64,000 nt of DNA, taken from positions 1 through 64,000 of the forward strand of contig NZ_RBLC01000006.1 of the NCBI RefSeq assembly GCF_003634455.1, written 5' to 3'. The notes under the pieces are model-generated. The model was not told the origin of the DNA. It made no database searches and saw nothing but the letters and a program-made list of their open reading frames with translations. Below, in pieces: positions 42,505 to 51,452 of this stretch (positions are counted from its first letter, which is position 1; each line of letters opens with the position of its first letter). The position numbers were made by a program, and so were the translations under genes. Source of the stretch: Flavobacterium endophyticum. GTDB taxonomy: Bacteria; Bacteroidota; Bacteroidia; Flavobacteriales; Flavobacteriaceae.

Positions 42505-43476
42505 TTAGTGAACAACCAATCGTTCGTTACTTTTTTTGGTTCCATACATTATTTCAACAACGTAAACGCCTTTGTTCAATTCCGAAACAGGTATGCCTTC
42601 CTGAGTTTGTATGTTTTTTTGAAACACCATCCTTCCTGAAATATCATAGATCGTTATCAAAACTGCTTCTTGCAGATTGCCAATATAGAATTTTTCAGAA
42701 GCCGGATTCGGATACAAGCGAAGTTCTTTCCATGAAGGATTTTCTATTCCCAAAGTCGCTTGGTTGATAACGCCTACCCCATCGAGATCAAATCCTCCCG
42801 AATTAAAAGGCGTCGGAAAAGAATCGTTCACGGCATTACCAAAGCTATCGTAGGTCGCATACAAAGGATCGATAGACCCTACGACATCAATAATCTTTAC
42901 GTGGGTAATAGTGTTCTTGTCCAACAACGGGCTGTTCGGAATATCGCTCAAATCAAAAGGCACGCCTTTGCTTCCGTATTTCCCAGCAAGGTTGTTGAGA
43001 TAAGGTGCCGAAGGGGTTCCAAAGCTGCCGATCTGCGTGGTTGTCTGCGTTTCGCTATGGGCTGGAAACCTGAAAAAATGAATCCCGTCGGAACTTACTT
43101 CTACAAAACCGAGTTCCAAGAATGCGGGGCCGCTGTTTTCAAAAACAGCAAAGTCAAATCCTGGTCCGTTAATGATCGGCAGTTCAAATGTCAAGATGGC
43201 ACTGCCTTCGTCTCCCAAGCTTACGATGCTTCCCGTTGCAGGCCCTATCGCATTTTCTGGAACGCCTACAGAAGCTCTGTTGCTTCCAGCTACAACAAGA
43301 CTCGGGTTTGCCTTATTCACATAGCCTCTTTCTACCGTAGCGCCTGTTGCCCAGGCCACAAAAAGCGGACTGCTCGGCTCCATGGCGGTTGATCCGGCGA
43401 TGCCTGCCGCAGGAGCATACGATTGGCCATTGGCTGCCAGCGATATCAGGAAAGCGAAAGACAGGAATCGTTTCAT
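42505..43476 (-). CDS. Secreted surface protein with T9SS sorting domain (B12 operon)
   Basis: 323 residues: signal peptide (to LAANGQ), a single domain with ILTFELPIINGPGFDFAVFENSG and a DLDGVGV segment as in cell-surface proteins of unknown function, and a C-terminal type A sorting domain (YPNPASEKFYIGNL to VH). It abuts the 43477 gene with no gap and is the last gene of the riboswitch-controlled btuB operon. It may help capture B12 at the surface; no ligand site is recognisable. Confidence 0.82.
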   Translation of the reverse strand: MKRFLSFAFLISLAANGQSYAPAAGIAGSTAMEPSSPLFVAWATGATVERGYVNKANPSLVVAGSNRASVGVPENAIGPATGSIVSLGDEGSAILTFELPIINGPGFDFAVFENSGPAFLELGFVEVSSDGIHFFRFPAHSETQTTTQIGSFGTPSAPYLNNLAGKYGSKGVPFDLSDIPNSPLLDKNTITHVKIIDVVGSIDPLYATYDSFGNAVNDSFPTPFNSGGFDLDGVGVINQATLGIENPSWKELRLYPNPASEKFYIGNLQEAVLITIYDISGRMVFQKNIQTQEGIPVSELNKGVYVVEIMYGTKKSNERLVVH

Positions 43477-44772
43477 CTATCTTTTTATTATTTTTTGGAC
43501 GCTTCTTACGTTATCGATCGTAATTTCTACGACATACATTCCTGGATTTAATTCTGAAATAGCAACTCCAGAAACGGCATACGCTTGATTTTTAACCAAT
43601 CTTCCAGACATGTCATGCATTTTTATCGTAGCAGGCTGGTCGGTGTTGATGTAAAATTGATCTGTAGCTGGATTCGGATAAAGCGCAATATCGAATTTGG
43701 TGCGCTCTCCAGTTCCCAAATTGCTATCCACAGCTTTAAGGAAAGCGTTCGGTAATTTGCCGACCGTATAGGTGTTTAGCAAGGCGCCATCTGTTGTAGA
43801 ATGTACATATACTTTACCGTCTGCCACATAATTGACTGCATCGCCTACATAGATCTTGTTGTTGATGATTTCCATGCCGTAGATGCCGTATAGGTTCTGT
43901 GGAGGCAGTGTAAAGAAAGGCGTTGTAGGCACTATGTTTGACGTTGTCGTTGCCTTAAAAACATCGGCATCGATGCCATAATACATATCAGTACCGTCTA
44001 TTTTCAAGTTTGAAGGATGTTCTTGCGGAAAATCCATCTGCCCTATCACCGTATTTGTTGTCGTATTGATCTTGACTAAAGCACCGTAAGTTTCAGTTCC
44101 GGCCCAGCTAGGCTTTCCGCCGCAAAGAACATATAAGATGCCGTCTTTTTCTACCATCGAATTAGGCACGTCTCCGACTTGGATCGTTTGCTCTAATGTA
44201 TTGGTAGTCGGATTGATTACAGAAACGGTATTGCCATAACCGTAACCTCCCTGGTGCGCCACATACAGCTTTCCGTTGATTTCTAAGATTCTCTCCACGC
44301 CTTCAGGCAAAGCAATATTGGCTTCAATCGTATTGTTAGAAAGGTTGATTACGGCCACATAATCATCGGTCGCGCTTCCTCCGCTTCCCCAATTGGTCAC
44401 GTATCCTTTTCCGTTGCTAAAAGCAATATATCTAGGATTGTTAAGTCCTGTGCTGATAGTGGCCACATATTGGAACGTTTCTTTATTGACGATTTTGATG
44501 GTGTTGGAAATATTTACCACGATATAAGCGTAGTCGCCATTAACGTTGATGCTTTGCGCAGTATCGCCCAGAGCTCCAGAAGTAGGATTTACGGTTGCAT
44601 AAATATTGTTCTGCAGGTTTCCTGTATTTGAAAGAAAAGAAACCGAAGCGTTATTAGAGCCTGCGCCTCCTTCATTAAGAATAAATACGCCGTCATTAAA
44701 GGTTTGGCCTACAACAGGCAGGCTGGAAAGAGATAATAAGCTTACTACAAGAAAGCCGTAAAGTTGTTTCAT
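43477..44772 (-). CDS. BtuG-like beta-propeller with T9SS sorting domain
   Basis: 431 residues: signal peptide (to VVGQ), a propeller of the YncE/DUF5074 type whose blades show repeats such as GKLYVAHQGG, TTNTLEQTIQVGDVPNSMV and NKIYVGDAVNY, and a C-terminal type A sorting domain (YPNPATDQFYINT to IIKR). It aligns along its length with the lipoprotein encoded just upstream (YDNGVFVLNEG matches NDGVFILNEGG). In Bacteroides, the YncE-like propeller BtuG binds B12 at the surface next to BtuB, so a role in B12 capture is likely here. Confidence 0.82.
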   Translation of the reverse strand: MKQLYGFLVVSLLSLSSLPVVGQTFNDGVFILNEGGAGSNNASVSFLSNTGNLQNNIYATVNPTSGALGDTAQSINVNGDYAYIVVNISNTIKIVNKETFQYVATISTGLNNPRYIAFSNGKGYVTNWGSGGSATDDYVAVINLSNNTIEANIALPEGVERILEINGKLYVAHQGGYGYGNTVSVINPTTNTLEQTIQVGDVPNSMVEKDGILYVLCGGKPSWAGTETYGALVKINTTTNTVIGQMDFPQEHPSNLKIDGTDMYYGIDADVFKATTTSNIVPTTPFFTLPPQNLYGIYGMEIINNKIYVGDAVNYVADGKVYVHSTTDGALLNTYTVGKLPNAFLKAVDSNLGTGERTKFDIALYPNPATDQFYINTDQPATIKMHDMSGRLVKNQAYAVSGVAISELNPGMYVVEITIDNVRSVQKIIKR

Positions 44773-44798
44773 GAGATTGGATTAAATAAATTGAATTG

Positions 44799-45845
44799 TT
44801 AGTTAAAATAAAAACCGTTTGGTCCTACTCCTACTGCAACCGGATTTAATAAAGTACCTGTTGTTGAATAGATGTAAATTTGGCTGTCTGAAGAAAAATC
44901 TCCGCCATCAGCAATGTAAATTTTGCCATCGTTTACTGCAAAACCATACATCCTGCCGTATAGTGATTGCGATTCATACGTAAGCAACGGAACCGTAGGC
45001 GCTGCTGTTGCATTGGCCGCCATCGCAAAAACAGCCGTATCGACCGTATAGTAAATTTTATTGTCTTCGATATTGAGGTTTCTTGCTCCAGCCGAAGTCG
45101 CTGCTGCTACCGTAATCGGCGTGCCTACCACAGTATTGGTAGAGAGGTTGATTTTTGCCAGCTTTTCAGAACCTAAAACATATAAGGTTCCGTTTTCTTC
45201 TTCAAATGCGTTAGGGCTAAATCCTAATGGAATCGTTGTTTCGATACTATTTGTAGCTGGATTAAAAACAGTTACAGAGGTACCGCTGCCGAAGTAGCCG
45301 TTCATAATGTAAATCTTGCCGTTTTCTTCTATGATTTTTTCCGACCAATTGTTCATTGCCACTCGGCTTGTCGTATAGTTTGAAAGATCAATTACGGTAA
45401 GGAAATCATCGGAACCTACTTCATAATTATCGTAATTGGTCACATAAGCTTTGCCATCCACCACTACGCCATATCTTGGACTCCTAAAATCAGTGCTGAT
45501 AGTTGCGATAAACTTAAACGTATAACGGTCTACTACTGTAATCTTATTGGCTAAACCCGAAATGATAAAAGCTCTTGTATCATCAAAAAACATAGACTGG
45601 AGCAAGGTGCCCATTTCTGCGGCTTCTGGGTTGACATTTCTAAAAACGTCCTGCTCTACGGCACCCGAATTGCTGATAAAAGTGACAGAGCTTGTGGTAA
45701 TGGTAGAATTTCCTTCGTTCAATACAAAAACTCCATTATCATAATCGCCGAGCGACTCATTTGACGAATTATCATCACTGCTACAGGAAGCCAAGAAAAG
45801 CGAGCTTGCGAACAGCATTACAAAAATTCTATTGAACTTTTTCAT
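44799..45845 (-). CDS. BtuG-like beta-propeller lipoprotein
   Basis: 348 residues; lipobox FLASC followed by SSDDNSS, an acidic stretch like known surface-export signals. The rest is a DUF5074/YncE-type propeller (GKAYVTNYDNY, NGKIYIMNGYFGSG, NGTLYVLGSEK, NDGKIYIADGGDF). It is only 2 bp after btuB. Position and fold match BtuG, the surface lipoprotein that hands cobalamin to BtuB in Bacteroides. The neighbouring T9SS propeller appears to be its paralogue. Confidence 0.83.
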   Translation of the reverse strand: MKKFNRIFVMLFASSLFLASCSSDDNSSNESLGDYDNGVFVLNEGNSTITTSSVTFISNSGAVEQDVFRNVNPEAAEMGTLLQSMFFDDTRAFIISGLANKITVVDRYTFKFIATISTDFRSPRYGVVVDGKAYVTNYDNYEVGSDDFLTVIDLSNYTTSRVAMNNWSEKIIEENGKIYIMNGYFGSGTSVTVFNPATNSIETTIPLGFSPNAFEEENGTLYVLGSEKLAKINLSTNTVVGTPITVAAATSAGARNLNIEDNKIYYTVDTAVFAMAANATAAPTVPLLTYESQSLYGRMYGFAVNDGKIYIADGGDFSSDSQIYIYSTTGTLLNPVAVGVGPNGFYFN

Positions 45846-45847
45846 AT

Positions 45848-47680
45848 TTAAAAATTTAAGGTTAGATACATATTAAAATTGCGTCCCGGCAAATACCGGC
45901 TTTCGACGCTGGCATACTTTTCATCCAGGAGATTCAGTACTTGGAAGCCTAGAATGCAAGAATTCTTTTTGCCAAAGTCATAATGGAGAGAAGCATTGCT
46001 TACCAAATAAGCGTCGATGTTATATCTTGAATTGTTGTCGGATCTCGTAAAGACTTCGCCGTTATACAACAGCTGATAGTCTGCCGACAGCTTCTTCCAA
46101 GAATAGCTTAGCGATGAAGTAGCTTTGTGGTACGGCACATAAATCAACTGCTTCTTTTTTTCCATGTCTTCCGAAACCGTATAGCCGTAGGTCCCGTTCA
46201 GCATCACATGATGGTTTCCGAAGTTTTTGCTCCAGCTTACGATTGCTTCCCCTCCATACGTCCTTACTTTGTTAGTATTTTGCGGTGACCAGTTCGAACC
46301 GTTCGGAATCCAGCGGAGCATGTCCTTGATATCGATATAATACCCTGTCAGGGTGATCTTAAAAGTATTGAAACGGAACTCATTGCCCAATTCGGCTTGG
46401 TACGACGATTCGGGTTTCAGGTTTTCGTTTCCTCCCGGTTGCCAGTACAAGTCATTGAATGTCGGCACCCTAAAGTTTTTAGAACCGTTAAGTTTCAAGG
46501 TATAAAAATCAGCCGCTTTCCAGCTCATCCCTAAAGAAAACAGGAGCGGACTTTTGTAATTATTCGTAAATTCTTTCCTAACGCTTGCTTCATACAACAA
46601 CTTTTTCGTCAGGTTGTGCTTCAACAACAAGCTGGCCGAACCAATGTTTCGCTGTTCGTTTTTGATGTCAGAACCCTTTCCTTTGTTCTGCGTATAATCC
46701 AAAATCGCATTCAGCTGAATCGCATCAGTAGCTTGAAAGGCAAGGTCGTACTTCCCGATATAGGTTTTTACCTCGCCAAAGGTGTAAGACTCCGAATCGA
46801 TATTGTCGAAGTATTTATATTTTTCGCTCAGGGCGCCGACTTTTACTTTGGAAACAAATCGGCCAAAAAAGCTGTCCCATTCCAGCAGATTTCTAGTATT
46901 CAGGTCTTGGTATTTGGTCTTGATTTCCGAAGGAAAGATTAGCGAAAAATGCCTTTCCCCGTCAAACACATAGCTGTATAATTTCAAGAAATTGTTATCG
47001 TTGATCTTATACCCAATTGCCGCATTCATGCTGGTATTGTAATATTGGCCATTCAGGTTTTTGTCATCAGAATCCACATAATCATAGTCGTTGTCGGAGC
47101 TGTTTCTGGAAATGCTGACCTGCGCGCTGAATTTTCCGTCAGACGCATCGAGCTTGTAATTGCCTCCAAACGTATTGAAACTGCCATAGTTGAGACGGAG
47201 CGAGTTTGAAAAATGATCCTCAAACTTCACGGTATTGTTCAGGTGGATACTGCCTCCGATGGCACTGCTTCCATAAATAGAACTTCCGCCGCCTGCCCTT
47301 ACGGATATGCTGTTGAAATCCCTTGTGGTAATCGTATTAAAATCAGTCTGTCCGTTGAGCTGCGAATTGATGTTGATTCCGTTCCAGATCACAGCAGTCT
47401 GCTGGGCGGTCGTTCCCCTAAACGAAGGCGAAGACACCATCCCCAAGCCATTTTCCTTGAAATAAATTACGGTATTGTAATTCAGCAGCGAGGTAAGCGA
47501 AGCTTGGTTTTTGTTGATGATGGAATCGGACAGTTTTAGCACCGACTGGGAATCCGAATAATTTTTAAGCTGCAGATCCGAAATCTCCACAACCTCTAAA
47601 TGATGGATGCTGTCGTGCTGTGCCAATGCAGATTGGCAGATGCTGAAAAGCAAAAACAGGTATAGTTTTTTAAAAGTCAT
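45848..47680 (-). CDS. btuB: TonB-dependent outer-membrane receptor, BtuB-like
   Basis: 610 residues, a length typical of BtuB and short for TonB receptors. Signal peptide (to SALAQ), plug domain with VSSPSFRGTTAQQTAVIWNGININSQLNGQ and VRAGGGSSIYGSSAIGGSI, then a 22-strand-type barrel ending in a Phe (MYLTLNF). No carboxypeptidase-like N-terminal extension, unlike SusC. A cobalamin riboswitch lies directly upstream, so the substrate is very probably vitamin B12 or a corrinoid. Confidence 0.92.
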   Translation of the reverse strand: MTFKKLYLFLLFSICQSALAQHDSIHHLEVVEISDLQLKNYSDSQSVLKLSDSIINKNQASLTSLLNYNTVIYFKENGLGMVSSPSFRGTTAQQTAVIWNGININSQLNGQTDFNTITTRDFNSISVRAGGGSSIYGSSAIGGSIHLNNTVKFEDHFSNSLRLNYGSFNTFGGNYKLDASDGKFSAQVSISRNSSDNDYDYVDSDDKNLNGQYYNTSMNAAIGYKINDNNFLKLYSYVFDGERHFSLIFPSEIKTKYQDLNTRNLLEWDSFFGRFVSKVKVGALSEKYKYFDNIDSESYTFGEVKTYIGKYDLAFQATDAIQLNAILDYTQNKGKGSDIKNEQRNIGSASLLLKHNLTKKLLYEASVRKEFTNNYKSPLLFSLGMSWKAADFYTLKLNGSKNFRVPTFNDLYWQPGGNENLKPESSYQAELGNEFRFNTFKITLTGYYIDIKDMLRWIPNGSNWSPQNTNKVRTYGGEAIVSWSKNFGNHHVMLNGTYGYTVSEDMEKKKQLIYVPYHKATSSLSYSWKKLSADYQLLYNGEVFTRSDNNSRYNIDAYLVSNASLHYDFGKKNSCILGFQVLNLLDEKYASVESRYLPGRNFNMYLTLNF

Positions 47681-47719
47681 AATTTCGAAACCTTTTTCCC
47701 GAAGGCTTGATAATTGTTA

Positions 47720-47892
47720 AGAAAAAAGGCAGGTCTCCTGGCTTGCGTCTTGCTGTTTACCTTCCCATCCGCCGAGCGGACAGTGGTTTGTAGATAACAG
47801 CAAGCTGGATAGCTTACAGTTGCGGGAACAGCTTTGGTCTTGAACCAAATTCCCTTTTAATGTGATTATAAAACACCAATCACAACCTTAAT
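47720..47892 (-). ncRNA. Cobalamin riboswitch
   Basis: On the minus strand the region contains the cobalamin (AdoCbl-class) riboswitch landmarks in order: AAAAGGGAA, GCTGTTCCCGCAACTGTAA (P5/P6 core) and, at the 3' end, the B12 box AAGCCAGGAGACCTGCC. It lies in the leader of the btuB operon, about 40 nt before the start codon, and should switch the four genes off when cobalamin is plentiful, probably by blocking translation, since no terminator hairpin with T run is apparent. Confidence 0.93.
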
Positions 47893-47899
47893 TCGAGTG

Positions 47900-47907
47900 C
47901 AAATATA
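47900..47907 (-). promoter_or_regulatory. -7 element of the btuB operon
   Basis: TATATTTG on the minus strand immediately upstream of the riboswitch, followed by CACTCG; no TTG at -33. Confidence 0.6.
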
Positions 47908-47978
47908 CTATAAGTTCTATATTTTCTCCTGATTTCCTAAATATTTATATATTTACTTACATCATAAAAATCTCAATT

Positions 47979-48812
47979 ATGAAGAGAATACTACTTTTTT
48001 TGCTGGTTCCGATGCTATCCTTTGCGCAAAACACAGGAATTGAAATGCTATTGGTAAATCCTGATATCGGAACTCCTTCGTCTTATTGGGGTGCCCGTAC
48101 TTCAAACGATTCTGGCTTGAACGCTATTTTACAGTCACATGCCGTAACAGTCTATACACTGAAACTTGGAAATCCTTATTACGAATACGACACCAAAACG
48201 GTGCAGATCCAATGTGCCGACTGCAATCTCAATGCGCTCAAGGCCGATCTAGAAGCCTATTCTTCGGTAGTCACAAAAGCTACGCTGGCAAGCCCTGCCT
48301 ATTTTATAAACAACTTGTCGGTCATGTTACGAAACGCAGCAGCAGGAACGTCTACCGGAACGGTCATGAACATCGCTACTACCAATGATTCTGGGTTGAA
48401 CCAGATTTTTCAAAACTTTAATGTGCGATCGTATGATATCTATGGGGATCTCAACCATTATAAATTAAGATGCGATTGCGATAACACATTGCTAAAAGCG
48501 GCTTTAGACAATTACGATACTATTGTCCTAACTACAGATTTTTTTAACGCTGCCTATCTTTTAAGCAACCAAGACTTTAAAAACCCGAACCCTAAAATTT
48601 ATCCGAATCCTTTCAGCTCCAGCTTTCAGATCGAAACAAACGCGGTTGTTTCCAACTATTCGCTCTACGATATTTCTGGAAAACTTTTGATTTCTACCGA
48701 TTCTAAAGCCAAGCTAGACAATCATTCCAGCCTGATTTCAAGCGGTGTTTATCTTTTAAAACTAACGTTTGACAACCAAGAGAATTACACCCAAAAATTG
48801 ATTAAGATCTAA
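47979..48812 (+). CDS. Secreted protein with internal duplication and T9SS sorting domain
   Basis: 277 residues: signal peptide (to LSFAQ), two copies of a domain of about 65 residues and a C-terminal sorting domain (YPNPFSSSFQIETN to KLIKI). The copies align from SNDSGLNAILQSHAVTVYTL to TNDSGLNQIFQNFNVRSYDI and each carries a Cys pair (CADCN, CDCDN). Not a family I know. It is divergent from the btuB riboswitch leader and lies upstream of btuFCD, so a link to B12 uptake is possible but not shown. Confidence 0.75.
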   Translation: MKRILLFLLVPMLSFAQNTGIEMLLVNPDIGTPSSYWGARTSNDSGLNAILQSHAVTVYTLKLGNPYYEYDTKTVQIQCADCNLNALKADLEAYSSVVTKATLASPAYFINNLSVMLRNAAAGTSTGTVMNIATTNDSGLNQIFQNFNVRSYDIYGDLNHYKLRCDCDNTLLKAALDNYDTIVLTTDFFNAAYLLSNQDFKNPNPKIYPNPFSSSFQIETNAVVSNYSLYDISGKLLISTDSKAKLDNHSSLISSGVYLLKLTFDNQENYTQKLIKI

Positions 48813-48823
48813 TCCAGAAAGCC

Positions 48824-49138
48824 ATGCTGTCGTCAGCAGTTTTCAGGTTGATGTGTCGTTACTTCCTAGTGTCGTGCCTAGTTTTTATGTTTATGTAAAC
48901 TCACTTTATGTTGTCATAAACAGTTTTCATGTTGCCGTGAACATGATTCATGCTGTCGTACATAGTTTTTAGCTTGCATCAAACTAACTTCATGTTATCA
49001 TGAACAGTTTTCATCTTGCATTGAATATGATTCAAGATGTCGTACATAGTTTTTAGGTTGCATTACACTCACTTTATGTTGTCGTAAATAGTTTTCATGT
49101 TGCATTGAACATTATTCATGCTGTCGTACATGGTTTTC
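48824..49138. repeat. 21-bp tandem repeat with 84-bp higher-order period
   Basis: Fifteen contiguous 21-bp units, with no spacers. Unit types repeat in the order a-b-c-d every 84 bp: for example ATGTTGTCATAAACAGTTTTC (48908), ATGTTGCCGTGAACATGATTC (48929), ATGCTGTCGTACATAGTTTTT (48950) and AGCTTGCATCAAACTAACTTC (48971). Each type reappears 84 bp on with few changes. The array fades at both ends. It fills the gap between the 47979 gene and btuF. Confidence 0.9.
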
Positions 49139-49240
49139 AGCCCCATAAAAACAAGGCTAAAAACTGCAGTTTTCAGCTGCCCTAAAATCATCGCAATCCA
49201 AAAATCATAAAAACTGATGTCGGTTCAAGACAATAACTTT

Positions 49241-49248
49241 TATCTTTG
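49241..49248 (+). promoter_or_regulatory. -7 element of the btuFCD genes
   Basis: TATCTTTG followed by CGGTC, 23 bp before the ATG at 49271. It lies within the upstream extension of the btuF frame (from 49217) and so fixes the start. No riboswitch is seen here. Confidence 0.6.
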
Positions 49249-49270
49249 CGGTCTTCACAAAAACTTTTTT

Positions 49271-50413
49271 ATGAAACCAATTCTTTCAAGATACACTCTA
49301 TTTCTGTTTTTAGTTTTTGCTATTGGATGCAAAAAAAATGAAGAAAATACGACTATAGCTGCAGCAAAAATCACGAATGCTATCCGTTATGCCAAAGGCT
49401 TCGAGCTGTATAAATATGAAGGATATTCTACCGTAAAAGTCTCTAATCCGTGGCCCGATGCCAACAAGACCTTCACTTATGTATTGCACAAAAAGGGCGT
49501 TGCTATACCCGACAGCCTAAAAAATTATATCGCCGTACAAGTGCCTATAAAAAACATAGTCGTTACCTCAACGACGCACATTCCTTCGCTAGAAATGCTG
49601 GGCGTAGAAAATACGCTGCTCGGCTTTCCGAATACTGAGTATATTTCTTCCGAAAAAACTCGAAAGCTGATCGATGCCGGAAAAGTAAAGGAAGTAGGCG
49701 AAAACCAATTGCTCAATACGGAAGTGCTGATTGATCTCGCTCCCGATGCCATCGTCGGATACAGCAGTAGCAGCGATACCAAAGCCTATGACAATCTTGA
49801 AAAAAGCGGCCTCAAGATTTTGTTTAACGGCGACTGGACCGAAGAATCACCTTTGGGAAAAGCCGAATGGATCAAATTCTTTGGAGCCTTGTATGGCTTG
49901 GACGAAAAGGCCGAACAGCTATTTTCTGAGGTCGAGACGGCCTATAAAGAAGCTTCTGAACTGGCCAAAAAAGCAACGACTAGGCCTACGGTGCTTAGCG
50001 GCGCTATCTACAAAGGGCAATGGTACATGCCGCGCGGCAACAGCTGGGCGTCCTTGTTCTTGAAAGATGCCAATGCCGACTATCTTTGGGCCGATACCGA
50101 AGGAACTGGCAGCTTGTCGCTATCGTTCGAAACGGTTCTGGAAAAGGCCGAAAACGTAGATTTCTGGGTCGGGCCAGCGCAGTTCACTACCTTTAAGGAA
50201 ATGACCGACAGCAATCCGAATTACGCTTATTTCAAAGCTTTTAAAGATAAAAACGTTTATTCCTTCAGCAGTAAAAAGGGAAAGACGGGCGGACTATTGT
50301 ATTATGAATTGGCGCCCAACCGTCCGGACCTGATATTGAAAGACCTTATCAAGATATTGCATCCCGAAATCCTGCCCGATTACGAGCTGTACTTTTTTGA
50401 AAAACTGAAATAA
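49271..50413 (+). CDS. ABC importer substrate-binding lipoprotein, BtuF-like
   Basis: 380 residues; lipobox FAIGC, then KKNEEN. Two-lobed helical-backbone binding protein of the periplasmic-binding type used for cobalamin, haem and siderophores: VVTSTTHIPSLEMLGVENTLLGFPNTEYI in lobe 1, LAPDAIVGY at the hinge side, and KGQWYMPRGNSWASLFLKDANADY in lobe 2. Family members bind B12 or iron chelates; the adjacent B12 receptor operon favours B12. The start is set by the promoter. First gene of an ABC transporter operon. Confidence 0.85.
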   Translation: MKPILSRYTLFLFLVFAIGCKKNEENTTIAAAKITNAIRYAKGFELYKYEGYSTVKVSNPWPDANKTFTYVLHKKGVAIPDSLKNYIAVQVPIKNIVVTSTTHIPSLEMLGVENTLLGFPNTEYISSEKTRKLIDAGKVKEVGENQLLNTEVLIDLAPDAIVGYSSSSDTKAYDNLEKSGLKILFNGDWTEESPLGKAEWIKFFGALYGLDEKAEQLFSEVETAYKEASELAKKATTRPTVLSGAIYKGQWYMPRGNSWASLFLKDANADYLWADTEGTGSLSLSFETVLEKAENVDFWVGPAQFTTFKEMTDSNPNYAYFKAFKDKNVYSFSSKKGKTGGLLYYELAPNRPDLILKDLIKILHPEILPDYELYFFEKLK

Positions 50414-50420
50414 CAAGCCA

Positions 50421-51452
50421 TTGCACCAAAACAGTCGAAATAGGATTCTTTTCACGGCACTGCTCCTTTCTCTTGCAGTGTGTTTTCTGCTGAACATCAG
50501 CCTGGGTTCGGTGCATATTCCGATTGAAGACATTGCCAGTTCCCTTTCGGGAGGCCAGGCCAGCAAAAACTCTTGGGAAATTATCATTTGGAATTACCGC
50601 CTGCCGAAAGCCCTTACCGCCATTCTTGTCGGCATGGGACTGTCCATCAGCGGACTGTTGATGCAGACCCTATTTCGCAATCCACTAGCCGGTCCTGATG
50701 TATTGGGATTGAGCTCGGGAGCCAGCATGGGTGTTGCTTTTGTGATTTTGGGCGCGGGCTTATTGCCTCCTTTTTTAAGCAGTTTTTTTCTTTCTCCCTA
50801 CGGAATCGTACTTGCTTCGTGTATTGGCAGCCTTATTGTCTTGGCCGCCGTCTTGGTCGTTTCGCAAAAGCTTCGCAATACTATGGCCATCTTGATCGTG
50901 GGCTTGATGTTCGGAAGCTTTACCAATGCCATCATAGGCGTGCTCTCCTATTTCAGTACTGCAGAAGAACTGCAGAAGTTTACCTTCTGGTCTTTAGGAA
51001 GCTTGGGCAACCAGCCTTGGTCGAATATCCTTGTGCTTTCGATTTGTTGCTGTATCGGACTGCTGTTGAGCGCCTTGTGCATCAAGCCTCTAAATGCCCT
51101 GCTCTTGGGCGAGCGCTATGCGAAAAGCTTGGGAATCAATTTCAAGAAGACACGACTCGCCATCATCCTAGCCACCAGCTTATTGGCAGGCAGCATCACC
51201 GCTTTTGCCGGACCGATTGCGTTTATAGGATTGGCCGTGCCGCACATTGCTAAAATGATCTTTCAGACCAGCAGCCACTATATCCTCTTTTGGGGCACCC
51301 TGCTTCTCGGTGCTACCATCTTACTGATCTGCGACACCGTTTCGCAGATGCCGGGCAATGATTTTACGCTGCCGATAAATGCCATCACCTCTATTATCGG
51401 AGCCCCGATTGTCGTCTGGCTTCTGGTACGCAAACGAAAATTCATGATATGA
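50421..51452 (+). CDS. ABC transporter permease, FecCD/BtuC family
   Basis: 343 residues with about ten membrane helices. Motifs of the family: IIWNYRLPKALTAILVGMGLSISG, MQTLFRNPLAGPDVLGLSSGA and AGPIAFIGLAVPHIAKMI. It has no ATG near the right place; the start is taken as TTG at 50421, 7 bp after the btuF stop. It forms a transporter with the flanking genes; B12 is the likely but unproven cargo. Confidence 0.9.
   Translation: MHQNSRNRILFTALLLSLAVCFLLNISLGSVHIPIEDIASSLSGGQASKNSWEIIIWNYRLPKALTAILVGMGLSISGLLMQTLFRNPLAGPDVLGLSSGASMGVAFVILGAGLLPPFLSSFFLSPYGIVLASCIGSLIVLAAVLVVSQKLRNTMAILIVGLMFGSFTNAIIGVLSYFSTAEELQKFTFWSLGSLGNQPWSNILVLSICCCIGLLLSALCIKPLNALLLGERYAKSLGINFKKTRLAIILATSLLAGSITAFAGPIAFIGLAVPHIAKMIFQTSSHYILFWGTLLLGATILLICDTVSQMPGNDFTLPINAITSIIGAPIVVWLLVRKRKFMI

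Noticed and set aside
42760..43392. 210-codon plus-strand ORF opposite the T9SS protein gene
   Set aside because: The minus-strand frame has a signal peptide and sorting domain; the opposite frame is Arg/Cys-rich shadow sequence.
48824..49138. CRISPR-like array
   Set aside because: Units are directly contiguous at 21 bp with no unique spacers, and no cas genes are nearby.
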